Assembly (NCBI GenBank): GCA_034429195.1
Contig: DAOUGQ010000022.1
Location: 20,230 to 84,229 of the forward strand
Reading direction: 5' to 3'
Source of the DNA: UBA4782 sp034429195
GTDB lineage: Bacteria; Chloroflexota; Anaerolineae; Anaerolineales; Anaerolineaceae
DNA: 64,000 nt
The notes beneath the pieces are model-generated. The model ran no database searches. It saw only the letters and a list, made by a program, of their open reading frames with translations, and was not told the DNA's origin. Made by a program: the position numbers and the translations under genes. This document shows, one piece after another, positions 15,534 through 24,443 of the stretch (positions are counted from its first letter, which is position 1; every line of letters starts with the position of its first letter).

Positions 15534-16994
15534 TTACTGATTCGTAACAATTTCTGCAGCAATATTATCCAGATCTTTCAATATTTCCTCCGTGGTTCTT
15601 ACTGGTGAATTGGGAACCCCGTAGATCAACTGATACTGCACCATATCTTCCCAGATAGCATCTTTAAGTGCCAGCTGCACTTTTCCCCAGGAGGAGTCTG
15701 ATGGGGGAGTGATTGCTATTCCAAGTAAGGCAACAGCCTGATCCATCTGTTGGTTAGTACTCATCAGCTCAAAGGTGGGTGCTGTAAGTGGCAAGGTATC
15801 AGTGGCTTCTGCAAGCCGCACCATTTGTTCTGGTTCGGAAAACCATCGAATGACCAGCCATGATGCCAATTGTTCGCTCGGTCTTGACGCCATCATACCG
15901 TAGCTATATCCGTAAGAAAGAACAACACCATTGCCATCTTCCGTCGGATAAGGCAGGAATACCCAATCGTCAGTATTTCCTGCAGTTTTTAATGCTGCAG
16001 CCTGGATGGGAATTTCATCTACAGAGAGAGAGGTGAGAAGGGTTTGATGGGATGCAAAATAAGTATATGGTTCAGTACTTTCTTCGGGTGTAGGAATTTC
16101 GTTGTTCCAGGCGCATTTTTTTTCTGACAGGGTTCGAAGGTAAGTAAAAGCCCGGTTATTCTCATCATTGTTAAATGAATATTTGCCGGTTGTAGCATCA
16201 AATATTTTGCTAGAGCCAAATGCAGCTAACCAGCTCAATGCAACGTGGGAATCCGTATCCATAAACCATCCGCCAGTTCCGGGCACGCCGCTAATATTAT
16301 TCTTCTCGGCAGCTTTGCAGGCCTGTTCGTAGAATTCATCCAGGGTTAGGGGGGGGTCTTCATAACCCAATTCATGCGCCCAGGTACGATTGTATCCTAT
16401 GCCTTCCATCGTACGGACCGCCGGGAATCCAATTCTTTGCTCATTCACAATATCTTGATTCCAGATCGCGGGGTAAAATTCTGCGACTTGATCAGTCGTT
16501 AGTCCCCAGACAGGATCTTGAATGTACTGATCAACATTGATAAGGATCTTCCATTTTTTTTGCCAATCAGCCAGTTGTTCCGTGGTTGCCATCACAATCT
16601 GAGGTGTGGAGCTCGTTTTCAGTTTGTTGTTAATTTCATCTACCAGAGTGACATAGCTGCCCGCTGCTTGAATTTCCAACGAGATACCCCAGGGATTATC
16701 CTGGTTGAACTCATCAGCCATTTGCATCATTTCCTGTATAGCCTGGCCATCCAATGGATGAACCAGAACAATCTTAACGCCTTTTAGCTCTTCTTTTTTC
16801 ACCTCTATTGTCGAAAGAGGGGTGGGGGTTGTTGTAGGAAGAACCACTGTGGCGGTATTTTCAGGTGTATTTTCAACAGTACTGTTTAAAGTTGGGTTAC
16901 TGGCATTAGGTGAAGTTGTTACTGGCATGCAAGACGAAATGACAAAGGTGATGAAAAACAATGCGTAATATAATGAATAGTGTCGCTGGTTCAT
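15534..16994 (-). CDS. Extracellular solute-binding lipoprotein (ABC type, family 1)
   Basis: After a lipobox (VISSC, Cys22) and a short Thr/Pro linker, the protein has the layout of sugar-type periplasmic-binding proteins. It has VKIVLVHPLDGQAIQEMMQMADEF, then NDTPWGIS-like sequence and TPQIVMATTEQLADW, then FYPAIWNQDIVNEQRIGFPAVRTMEGIGYNR as the hinge strand. The region GTGGWFMDTDSHVALSWLAAFG and LASWLVIRWFSEPEQMVRLAEAT follow. It should bind a carbohydrate or related solute outside the membrane. No permease or ATPase gene is nearby; the two downstream genes encode SH3-like lipoproteins. Confidence 0.82.
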   Translation of the reverse strand: MNQRHYSLYYALFFITFVISSCMPVTTSPNASNPTLNSTVENTPENTATVVLPTTTPTPLSTIEVKKEELKGVKIVLVHPLDGQAIQEMMQMADEFNQDNPWGISLEIQAAGSYVTLVDEINNKLKTSSTPQIVMATTEQLADWQKKWKILINVDQYIQDPVWGLTTDQVAEFYPAIWNQDIVNEQRIGFPAVRTMEGIGYNRTWAHELGYEDPPLTLDEFYEQACKAAEKNNISGVPGTGGWFMDTDSHVALSWLAAFGSSKIFDATTGKYSFNNDENNRAFTYLRTLSEKKCAWNNEIPTPEESTEPYTYFASHQTLLTSLSVDEIPIQAAALKTAGNTDDWVFLPYPTEDGNGVVLSYGYSYGMMASRPSEQLASWLVIRWFSEPEQMVRLAEATDTLPLTAPTFELMSTNQQMDQAVALLGIAITPPSDSSWGKVQLALKDAIWEDMVQYQLIYGVPNSPVRTTEEILKDLDNIAAEIVTNQ

Positions 16995-17042
16995 AAACTT
17001 GTTCCATGTCTCTCCGGAGTGGTCTGGAGCGCAGGTTCTACA

Positions 17043-17071
17043 TTGACGATTCTTGAGTACCTCTGTATAAT
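17043..17071 (+). promoter_or_regulatory. Promoter of the valS T-box leader
   Basis: TTGACG (17043-17048), a 17-nt spacer and a perfect TATAAT (17066-17071) predict a transcript start near 17078, just before the T-box leader. Confidence 0.8.
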
Positions 17072-17077
17072 CATGAT

Positions 17078-17338
17078 ATCAATTTTATCTTGTTGTTACC
17101 AAAAGGAGTAGGCTGAATATCGTTGTCAGAGAGAGGGTGGGTGCTGCGAAACCCTTCAACAGATGCCAGCCGAAGGTCGTTTGGTGTAATTGCCGAAGAA
17201 ATCTTTAATGAAAATAGACCGGCACGGGGCTTGCCCGTTACAGCAATGACCGGATGCCTGTCCGGTTTGAGAGCACTGTGATCACAGTGAATTGAGGTGG
17301 TACCGCGGAGTGGTTCCTTCCGTCCTCTGGATGGAAGG
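17078..17338 (+). promoter_or_regulatory. T-box riboswitch controlling valS
   Basis: The leader contains the hallmark T-box sequence AGGTGGTACCGCGG at 17295-17308, upstream of a terminator (stem 17316-17325 with 17329-17338, followed by AATATTTTT). The 5' part has an AGAGAG internal-loop motif (about 17130) and long imperfect helices expected of Stem I. Uncharged tRNA-Val would pair with the specifier loop and, through its NCCA end, with the UGGU of the T-box bulge, stabilising the antiterminator so that valS is transcribed. I could not fix the specifier codon by eye. Confidence 0.92.
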
Positions 17339-17388
17339 AATATTTTTATTAATTCAAATAATACTGGTTGATTCCAGCAGGAGGAAGA

Positions 17389-20091
17389 ATGACAACACCA
17401 CTACCAAAAGCATACGATTTTAAAGCAACCGAGCAAGAGTTGTATCAATGGTGGAATGACAAAGGCTATTTTGGTCCATCCAATGATCCTAAAAAGCCCG
17501 ATTTTGATCCAGGCAAAAAACCTTTTGTGATCTCGATCCCGCCACCTAACGTTACGGGTGAATTGCATCTTGGACATGCTTTATTTGTCTCGATGGAAGA
17601 CTTGATGATCCGACATATGCGGATGAAAGGTGTTCCCGCTTTGTGGGTTCCTGGAAGTGACCACGCCGGCATTGCCACACAACTTAAAGTGGAAAAATCA
17701 TTGCTCAAAGAAGGCACCTCCCGCGAAGCCATAGGACGTGAAGAATTCCTCAAACGTACCTGGGCATGGAAAGAGAAATATGGTGGGATGATCCAGCTTC
17801 AAATCCGCAGGTTGGGGGCATCCTGCGATTGGACGCGTGAACGCTTTACACTGGATGAAGGCTTATCTAAAGCGGTGCGGGAGGCTTTCGTCCGGTTGTA
17901 TGAAAAGGGATTAATTTATCGCGGTCCGCGCATGATCAACTGGTCACCTGGATTGCGAACAGCTGTCTCAGACTTAGAGGTGGAATACAGCGACGAAATG
18001 GGAACGCTGTATTACTTCAAGTATGTGTTTGCTGATGAACCCGATGCTTTTATACCTGTAGCAACCACTCGTCCCGAAACAATTCTGGGCGATACCGCAG
18101 TGTGTGTTCACCCAGATGATGACCGTTATAAAAAATATATTGGACGCAAGGTGGTTGTACCAATCCTCGGGAGAGAAATCCCAGTGATCGCGGATGAGTA
18201 CGTCACGCGCGAATTTGGTACAGGCGCATTGAAGATTACCCCTGCGCACGATCCTAACGATTATGCCCTGGCACACAAACACAATCTTGAATTCATTTCC
18301 ATGCTGGATGAAAGCGCTTGTGTAAATGAAAATGGTGGACCTTATCAGGGTATGGACCGGTTTGAATGCCGCAAAAAACTTTGGGAAGACATGCGGGAAA
18401 AGGGTCTGGTGATCAAAGAAGAACCCTACAAGATGACGGTTCCACGGTCGCAGCGAGGTGGTGAATTGATCGAACCGATGATCTCCACCCAGTGGTTTAT
18501 CAAAATCAAATCATTGGCAGATGCTGCCCTGGATGCAGTGCGCGATGGCAGAATCAAGATCGTTCCCGATCGGTTCACCAAGGTGTATTACAACTGGTTA
18601 GAAAACATCCAGGATTGGTGTATTAGCCGCCAGCTATGGTGGGGGCATCGTATTCCAGTATGGTATTGCGATGACTGTGGCAAGATGACAGTGCAGCGTG
18701 AAGATCCACAGGAATGTGCACATTGCCATGGTAAACATATTCATCAGGATCCTGATGTGCTTGATACATGGTTCTCTTCCGGTTTGTGGCCATTTTCCAC
18801 GCTTGGTTGGCCGGAGAAAACACCCGATCTGGAATATTTTTATCCAACCTCTGTCATGGAAACCGGATATGATATCTTATTCTTCTGGGTGGCGCGCATG
18901 ATCATGTTTGGCCTGGAATTTACAGGGCAAGTACCATTCCATACAGTCTACTTACATGGATTGGTTCGTGATGAACATGGGCAGAAGATGAGCAAGAGTA
19001 AAGGGGTGGCAATCGATCCCCTTGATATGATGAATGAGTTCAGCACTGATGCACTGCGTTTCACCATGCTGGTGGGTTCAACTCCCGGTAACGATACCAA
19101 TGTGAGCGCAAAGAAGGTCGAAGCGAACCGCAATTTTACTAATAAGGTCTGGAATGCCGGACGGTTTGTGGTCGGAGCCCTGGAACAAGCGCCTTCAGCA
19201 CCCGAATCAGCACATGAATGGACACTGGCTGATCGATGGATCTGGGCTCGGCTACAGCAATTGGTGAGAGATGTCGAAAGGTTGTTTGCAGCTTATCAGT
19301 TTGGTGAGGCGGGACGGCAGATCTACGAATTCTTCTGGAGCGAATTCGCGGACTGGTATATTGAGATCGCAAAACTTCAAATGGCCGAAAAGGGTGATCG
19401 CGCCTATTATACTGCCCAGATTCTCATTCAAGTTTTGGATGCCTGCTTGCGTATGCTGCACCCATACACTCCTTATGTGACCGAAGCACTTTGGGGACAT
19501 CTTAAACAGGCAGCGCAAGAACATCCAGCGAACTACAAGCCATTTAACCAGGATGGATTATGGGAAGATGCCCTGATTATTGCCCACTGGCCTGAGCCAC
19601 AAGCTGAAGAAGGATGGGAAGGAGACAGCCTGGCACAATTTGCCATTATTCAGGAGATCGTTCGCTCTATTCGAAACTTCAGGGCTGAAAAACAAGTGGC
19701 ACCTGGCAAGCGCATCTCTGCAACTTTTGCAGCAGGTGACAAGGAAGTATTTATAAAATCCCAAATGCCCTTTATTGCTGCTCTGGCATATCTGGATATC
19801 AATCATATTTCCATTGTCAAAGAAATGAAAGAAAAACCTGAAGGTCAGATCGTTCTGGTTATTTCTGGACTTGAAATTTATTTGCCACTCTCTGAACTGG
19901 TTGATATGGATGCTGAAAAAGCCAGGATGAAAAAGGAATTGTCAACCATTGAAGGAGAGATAAACCGCCTTGAGAATCTGCTTGCAGGTCCATTTGGGCA
20001 GAAGGCACCTGCTTCAGTGGTGGAAAAAGAAAGACAGAAACTTGAAAGTTATAAAGAAACTGCAAAAAAGATCAAACAACAGTTGAATTAA
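17389..20091 (+). CDS. valS: Valyl-tRNA synthetase
   Basis: This is a complete class I synthetase of 900 residues. The HIGH motif is HLGH at about residue 60 (in PPPNVTGELHLGHAL) and KMSKS is at about 533. The editing (CP1) domain contains TTRPETILGDTAVCVHP and the conserved GTGALKITPAHDPNDY. A C-terminal coiled-coil tRNA-binding arm begins near MDAEKARMKKEL. The ATG at 17389 with AGGAGG four bases upstream is the start; a TTG 21 nt earlier is in frame but has no ribosome binding site. Expression is controlled by the T-box leader, and a terminator follows. Confidence 0.97.
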   Translation: MTTPLPKAYDFKATEQELYQWWNDKGYFGPSNDPKKPDFDPGKKPFVISIPPPNVTGELHLGHALFVSMEDLMIRHMRMKGVPALWVPGSDHAGIATQLKVEKSLLKEGTSREAIGREEFLKRTWAWKEKYGGMIQLQIRRLGASCDWTRERFTLDEGLSKAVREAFVRLYEKGLIYRGPRMINWSPGLRTAVSDLEVEYSDEMGTLYYFKYVFADEPDAFIPVATTRPETILGDTAVCVHPDDDRYKKYIGRKVVVPILGREIPVIADEYVTREFGTGALKITPAHDPNDYALAHKHNLEFISMLDESACVNENGGPYQGMDRFECRKKLWEDMREKGLVIKEEPYKMTVPRSQRGGELIEPMISTQWFIKIKSLADAALDAVRDGRIKIVPDRFTKVYYNWLENIQDWCISRQLWWGHRIPVWYCDDCGKMTVQREDPQECAHCHGKHIHQDPDVLDTWFSSGLWPFSTLGWPEKTPDLEYFYPTSVMETGYDILFFWVARMIMFGLEFTGQVPFHTVYLHGLVRDEHGQKMSKSKGVAIDPLDMMNEFSTDALRFTMLVGSTPGNDTNVSAKKVEANRNFTNKVWNAGRFVVGALEQAPSAPESAHEWTLADRWIWARLQQLVRDVERLFAAYQFGEAGRQIYEFFWSEFADWYIEIAKLQMAEKGDRAYYTAQILIQVLDACLRMLHPYTPYVTEALWGHLKQAAQEHPANYKPFNQDGLWEDALIIAHWPEPQAEEGWEGDSLAQFAIIQEIVRSIRNFRAEKQVAPGKRISATFAAGDKEVFIKSQMPFIAALAYLDINHISIVKEMKEKPEGQIVLVISGLEIYLPLSELVDMDAEKARMKKELSTIEGEINRLENLLAGPFGQKAPASVVEKERQKLESYKETAKKIKQQLN

Positions 20092-20103
20092 CTATATTAT
20101 TAC

Positions 20104-20139
20104 AAAGCTGGAGTAAAGATGAAAATCCACTCCAGCTTT
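20104..20139 (+). terminator. Rho-independent terminator after valS
   Basis: A perfect 10-bp stem (20104-20113 with 20130-20139) closes a 16-nt loop; the 3' arm itself ends in the T run. Confidence 0.75.
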
Positions 20140-20175
20140 TAGTTTCTCATAAGGGAGAATAAAAGGAGTATGTAA

Positions 20176-21066
20176 ATGAAGGTAGGCTATATTGGTTTAG
20201 GTTTGATGGGCAAATCTATTGCCCGGAATATTTTACGAAAAGGTTTCGAAGTCGTGGTGCATAATCGTAGTCAAGGAGCGGTACGTGAACTGGTCGCGGA
20301 AGGTGCCATTGCAGCATCTTCTCCTGCTGAAGTTGCCAGCCAGGTAGAGGTGATCTTTACCAATTTGCCCGATTCTCCCGATGTGGAGAAAGTAACCCTC
20401 GGTGAAAATGGCATCATTCATGGTGCTCATCCCGGTTTGATCTTTGTAGATAATTCCACCATCAAACCAGCGGTAGCCCGGAATATCGCTTCAAAACTAT
20501 CTGAAGTCGGAGTACAGAGCCTCGATGCGCCGGTCAGTGGAGGGGATATCGGTGCGCGTGATGGCACGCTATCGATCATGGTTGGCGGTCCCGAAGATGC
20601 GCTGGAAAAGGTGATGCCAGTGTTTGAAGCGATGGGAAAGAAGATCACTCATGTTGGAGAAAGTGGTGCAGGACAAATCGCAAAAGCTGCTAATCAGATC
20701 ATGGTGGCTGCTCAGATGGTTGCGATGGGAGAGTTGCTCATTTTTGCACAGAAGGCAGGCGCAGATCCGCAAAAGGTAGTAGAAGCGATTAAGAGCGGGG
20801 CAGCACAGTGTTGGACATTGGATGTAAAGCCACAGCGTTTGTTTGCCGGAAACCGGCAGCCAGGATTTAAAGCTGCGATGCAGTCAAAAGACTTGCAGAT
20901 TGTATTGGATACTGCAAAAGAGTATGGGATCGTCCTTCCTTCAGCAAGCCTGGATGCACAGTTATATCAATCCATGCTGCAACACGGATCAGGGTTGCTG
21001 GATAATTCTGCAGTGATCGAGGTCATTGAGAGTCTATCCAATGCACATTTGAAAGACGCAGGATAA
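20176..21066 (+). CDS. Beta-hydroxyacid dehydrogenase (2-hydroxy-3-oxopropionate reductase-like)
   Basis: The protein starts with the NAD(P)-binding GYIGLGLMGKSIARNILRKG. It contains the family substrate motif DAPVSGGDIGARDGTLSIMVGG at about residue 117 and the catalytic-lysine helix GAGQIAKAANQIMVA. The C-terminal helix bundle and the 296-residue length fit tartronate-semialdehyde reductase and 3-hydroxyisobutyrate dehydrogenase. Which of these substrates it uses cannot be read from sequence. GGAG-type sequence lies upstream of the ATG. The gene stands alone. Confidence 0.88.
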   Translation: MKVGYIGLGLMGKSIARNILRKGFEVVVHNRSQGAVRELVAEGAIAASSPAEVASQVEVIFTNLPDSPDVEKVTLGENGIIHGAHPGLIFVDNSTIKPAVARNIASKLSEVGVQSLDAPVSGGDIGARDGTLSIMVGGPEDALEKVMPVFEAMGKKITHVGESGAGQIAKAANQIMVAAQMVAMGELLIFAQKAGADPQKVVEAIKSGAAQCWTLDVKPQRLFAGNRQPGFKAAMQSKDLQIVLDTAKEYGIVLPSASLDAQLYQSMLQHGSGLLDNSAVIEVIESLSNAHLKDAG

Positions 21067-21320
21067 GCTGGAATCTCAGGTCGTGGATCATGTGGTAAAA
21101 GGCATTCGTAACGCAACAACGATTAACTGAATGGTGTGTTACGACAAAATATATTTAGTTTGCTTATCCTGGACTCTGTTGTAATATTGGGGAATCCTGA
21201 ACATCTTCAAGCATTGCCAACAGCACCCTACGATTTTTTCAGACATAGCAGTTTGTGGGGTAGCGTCAGTTTTTGAATTCTCACCATACCTGCTACTGGA
21301 GAGAAAATGCCTTTTATAAA

Positions 21321-21351
21321 AAAAGGTGCGATCAAGCTGATCGCACCTTTT
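21321..21351. terminator. Bidirectional terminator between convergent genes
   Basis: A perfect 13-bp inverted repeat (21321-21333 with 21339-21351) with A run on one side and T run on the other lies just before the end of the CDF gene. The remainder of the 309-bp gap (21067-21375) shows no gene or other clear signal. Confidence 0.88.
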
Positions 21352-21375
21352 CAATAGCTGTATGGATCCAATCCA

Positions 21376-22518
21376 CTAAACCGGTTCGGGGTGAACGGTC
21401 ACATGGGCGGTTGGCTGGATTTCTAATATCTTCTTTTCGATGACTTCTGTCATAGAGTGGGCGGTTTGGAGAGACTGTGATCCATCCAGATCCACATGAA
21501 CTACTATAGCCAATCCATCCTCTGAATACCCAAGGTTAATCTCATGGCAGTTCATAACCCCAGGAATGGCTTCAACGGTTTGTTGAATGGCATGATATTT
21601 CTCTGTCAATTCGGGTGGGTCATCGACAGGTTCGGGATGAACAACAATATCAATATCAGGCATGGCGTGTTTAACCTTAGCTTCAATGGAGTCTGTAATA
21701 ACATGTACTTCATCCAATGATTGGTTTCCCGCTAGCAAAACATGTACATCTGCAAAAAGATGTGCGCCTGAATAACGTAATCGTACATGATGGCAATCTA
21801 TCACACCAGGAAGTTCTTCGACTATCTTGATGATCTGCTCGTCCACCCCTGCAGGAGCGGAATCGAGTAATGCCATGATGGTACGTTTTCCCAATTGAAG
21901 GCTGATCACAATTACAATGGCAGCCACGCCCAAAGCTGCAATGGCATCTGCATGGCCTAGCCAGGAAATGCTTGGAAAAATGTCACCAATTTTTACCAGA
22001 GCCAACCCCAAAATTACCACCGAAGAACTGTAAATATCTGTGCTAAAGTGCAAAGCATCTGCTTCGAGTGCCTGGCTGTTGTATTTCTTGGCTGTCCTTA
22101 TTAAAATACGTGAGCGGGTAAAATCAACCGCTATTGAGATGATCATCACCAGGAAAGCCCAAAAAGTGGCTTCTACTTTCTTTGGATTGAAGAACAGGCG
22201 ATCAATGGATTCATATATGATCCACACACAGGTAACCAGCAGTAAGATTGTCTCAAATAGGGCGGACAAATTTTCGATCTTTCCATGCCCGTAGGTATGC
22301 TCTTTATCCGCTGGTTTTCCAGAGAGTTTTACAGCAAAAAAGGTCACAAGAGCTGCGACCAGATCAAGCCCCGAGTAGGCTGCTTCTGCCAGAATACCCA
22401 ATGAACCAGTTAGAATTCCAATTACCAGTTTCATTGAGGTTAGACCCACCGCTGCGATAACCGAACTGAGTGCAGCACCGTTCTTTTCTTTTTGGGCAAC
22501 ATTTGTAATTACAGTCAT
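21376..22518 (-). CDS. CDF-family divalent cation efflux transporter with two C-terminal dimerisation domains
   Basis: The N-terminal 210 residues are the cation diffusion facilitator membrane domain. They include AAYSGLDLVAALVTFFAVK (helix 2 metal Asp), HTYGHGKIENLSAL in the loop and ALEADALHFSTDIYSSSVV (helix 5 His-x-x-x-Asp). The usual cytosolic ferredoxin-like dimerisation domain (PGVIDCHHVRLRYSGAHLFADVHVLL) is followed by a second copy (PGVMNCHEINLGYSEDGLAIVVHVDL). Each ends in a VHPEPV signature. The ATG at 22518 is preferred because GGTGAA lies upstream; the frame extends 13 codons further to a TTG. Likely exports Zn, Fe or Mn in exchange for protons. Confidence 0.9.
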   Translation of the reverse strand: MTVITNVAQKEKNGAALSSVIAAVGLTSMKLVIGILTGSLGILAEAAYSGLDLVAALVTFFAVKLSGKPADKEHTYGHGKIENLSALFETILLLVTCVWIIYESIDRLFFNPKKVEATFWAFLVMIISIAVDFTRSRILIRTAKKYNSQALEADALHFSTDIYSSSVVILGLALVKIGDIFPSISWLGHADAIAALGVAAIVIVISLQLGKRTIMALLDSAPAGVDEQIIKIVEELPGVIDCHHVRLRYSGAHLFADVHVLLAGNQSLDEVHVITDSIEAKVKHAMPDIDIVVHPEPVDDPPELTEKYHAIQQTVEAIPGVMNCHEINLGYSEDGLAIVVHVDLDGSQSLQTAHSMTEVIEKKILEIQPTAHVTVHPEPV

Positions 22519-22620
22519 ATTTTCACCCGTCAACAAAATAATTTGGCAATTGTACAACTAATTTCATTTTTGTACAGAATATTCTGGCAAATTATGACAT
22601 TACTCTCATATTTCAAGGAT

Positions 22621-23145
22621 TTATAGTTGTTCTGAAAGAGTATTTATCGCTCTACGAATGGCTCTTTTTACCGCCAAAGTAAGTGGATCACCAAAATCAT
22701 TTGTCCCCGCTTGAATTACCAGAAAGCCTATCTGGCATTTGATTTCTTTCTGAAGGTAGAGACTGAAATCTGCCAGAGATATACCGTGTGTTCCCATTCC
22801 TCCGGAAATATCCTCTATGGAAAGCCAGCGGATCGAGCCTGGTTTCAGGCTCAATGCGCCAGCATCCACAAGAATAAGCAAATCTGGAGAAAAACGACGG
22901 ATTACTGAAGTAAAATTTTCGGGGGCTTCCGCCCCCTCAATACAAAGAATACCTGATCGATTGGTTATCTTTTCCTTCAATTTTCGAGCAACCAGGACAC
23001 CTGCCGCATCATCACCTCTTAATTCATTTCCGATGCCCAGGATGGTCACTCGAAATGAGGAATCACTTGCATTCTTTTTCAGTTTCTGGATTGTCAGGTT
23101 GAGCTGCTTTCTCCAGAAGGAATTTGATATCTTCTTCGCGACCAT
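22621..23145 (-). CDS. [NiFe] hydrogenase maturation protease (HycI/HyaD family, M52)
   Basis: The core starts VTILGIGNELRGDDAAGVLVARKL, the nickel-sensing motif of hydrogenase maturation endopeptidases. It continues with LILVDAGALSLKPGSIRWL and a HGISLADFSLYL segment. Such enzymes clip the C-terminal tail of the large subunit after nickel insertion, and the large subunit of this operon still has that tail. It is the last gene of the operon. The ATG at 23145 overlaps the ferredoxin gene by 83 nt; a GTG at 23049 would start right at the conserved motif. Neither has a good ribosome binding site. Confidence 0.85.
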   Translation of the reverse strand: MVAKKISNSFWRKQLNLTIQKLKKNASDSSFRVTILGIGNELRGDDAAGVLVARKLKEKITNRSGILCIEGAEAPENFTSVIRRFSPDLLILVDAGALSLKPGSIRWLSIEDISGGMGTHGISLADFSLYLQKEIKCQIGFLVIQAGTNDFGDPLTLAVKRAIRRAINTLSEQL

Positions 23146-23497
23146 ACGATATTGTCATTGGTTCCTGTTGCAGGGATGCAAGTTCCCAATCTTCGTGTGA
23201 TAAATTTAAACAACCAAACTTGCAACTGAACACACATTGATTGCAAAATGTACATCGTTCGGCATGATACTTCATAACGAATTTTTTACTAGCACGATCA
23301 ATTACGATTAATTCGAGTGCGTTGGCGGGGCAATCACGCACGCACAACTGGCAACCAGTACATTTTTCTGCATCCCAGAATAATTTTCCGCGCAACCTTT
23401 CGGGATCGGGTTTTCTTTCGAAAGGATACTTTTCTGTCACAGGCTTCTTGAAAAGAGATTTGAAAACATCTCCAAACATTGCACCAATAGTTGTCAT
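23063..23497 (-). CDS. Hydrogenase electron-transfer subunit with two [4Fe-4S] clusters (NuoI/MbhN-like)
   Basis: Two full ferredoxin motifs are visible: CTGCQLCVRDCPANALEL and CTFCNQCVFSCKFGCLNL, each coordinating a [4Fe-4S] cluster. A short N-terminal amphipathic segment and a PFERKPDPERLRGKLFWD lead typical of NuoI/EchF/MbhN precede them. It should pass electrons from soluble ferredoxin to the small subunit. It lies 22 nt after the NuoH-like gene. Confidence 0.9.
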   Translation of the reverse strand: MTTIGAMFGDVFKSLFKKPVTEKYPFERKPDPERLRGKLFWDAEKCTGCQLCVRDCPANALELIVIDRASKKFVMKYHAERCTFCNQCVFSCKFGCLNLSHEDWELASLQQEPMTISYGREEDIKFLLEKAAQPDNPETEKECK

Positions 23498-23519
23498 ATC
23501 TTTACCTCATTCCTCTCGC

Positions 23520-24443
23520 CTATAATAACCTGGCGATGACGATGATGAGTAATTGTACCAGAGCCAATAGGGCTCCAACTCGCCACCACATTCCTACTGT
23601 CTGGTCGATCCTCAATCTAGCAAAGAGAGATTGTAGCAGAGCGACTACGAGCAGCAAGCCCAGGGTTTTCAAAATAAAATCGAGCGGATTTGCCAGGCCA
23701 CCCAGATAAAACGCAGCGATGAGGGTTAATCCGATTACCAGTTCTACGTCTTTTCCCAGGCGGAAAAGTGCCAAACCGCGACCGCTGTACTCTGTGAGTG
23801 CACCTGAAACGATCTCAGTTTCTGCCTCTGGAGCATCGAATGGAGGAAGTTCGAGTTTACCCATTAATGCGATCAATGCTACCAGAAAACCGATCGGTTG
23901 AGTGAGGATCATCCAGAGATTATTGTGGGCATATGTATTGATTTCGCTTATCTGCCATGACCCAGCAGCCAGGGCAGGAGCCAGCAGTGCAAGAAGGAAA
24001 GGCGCTTCATACGAGAATAACTGCGTCAGTGTACGGGTCGCACCAATTATTGAAAAGCGGTCAACAGTGTTAGCGCCAGCGAGACCAAGACAGATTGTCA
24101 TCACACTCAACATGTAAACCACTACAACCAGGTCGCCGCGAAAACTGAAGGCAGGTGCAAAACCCAGCATTGGGATGTAAAGAGCAGAGGTAAGCGCAGC
24201 AGCGAAGCCCAGAATGGGAAGAAAAATAAACAACCCTTTGTTCACTCCGTCAGGGATGATTTCTTCCTTGGCAAGAAGCTTGATCATATCTGCCATTGGT
24301 TGGAACCAACGAGGTCCAATTCTATTCTGGTAACGGGCAACCAGTTTTCGGTCAAAGAATTCATACGCCATTCCAAGAAGCATCAAGAAGATGCCTGCAG
24401 GAAAAACGAGCATTGAAACGAGGGGGGGAAGGGATATGCTCAT
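23520..24443 (-). CDS. Hydrogenase membrane subunit, NuoH/MbhM-like
   Basis: The 307-residue membrane protein has about eight helices. It shows the family landmarks YEFFDRKLVARYQNRIGPRWFQPMADMIKLLAKEEIIP near the N-terminus, then a FSIIGATRTLTQLFSYEAP loop and the acidic PPFDAPEAETEIVSGALTEYSG loop. This subunit anchors the hydrophilic arm and links redox chemistry to ion movement. It overlaps the large-subunit gene by 4 nt (ATGA), a sign of coupling. Confidence 0.93.
   Translation of the reverse strand: MSISLPPLVSMLVFPAGIFLMLLGMAYEFFDRKLVARYQNRIGPRWFQPMADMIKLLAKEEIIPDGVNKGLFIFLPILGFAAALTSALYIPMLGFAPAFSFRGDLVVVVYMLSVMTICLGLAGANTVDRFSIIGATRTLTQLFSYEAPFLLALLAPALAAGSWQISEINTYAHNNLWMILTQPIGFLVALIALMGKLELPPFDAPEAETEIVSGALTEYSGRGLALFRLGKDVELVIGLTLIAAFYLGGLANPLDFILKTLGLLLVVALLQSLFARLRIDQTVGMWWRVGALLALVQLLIIVIARLL

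Noticed and set aside
21139..21354. Minus-strand 71-codon frame in the gap after the dehydrogenase
   Set aside because: It spans the bidirectional terminator and shows no ribosome binding site or known motif.
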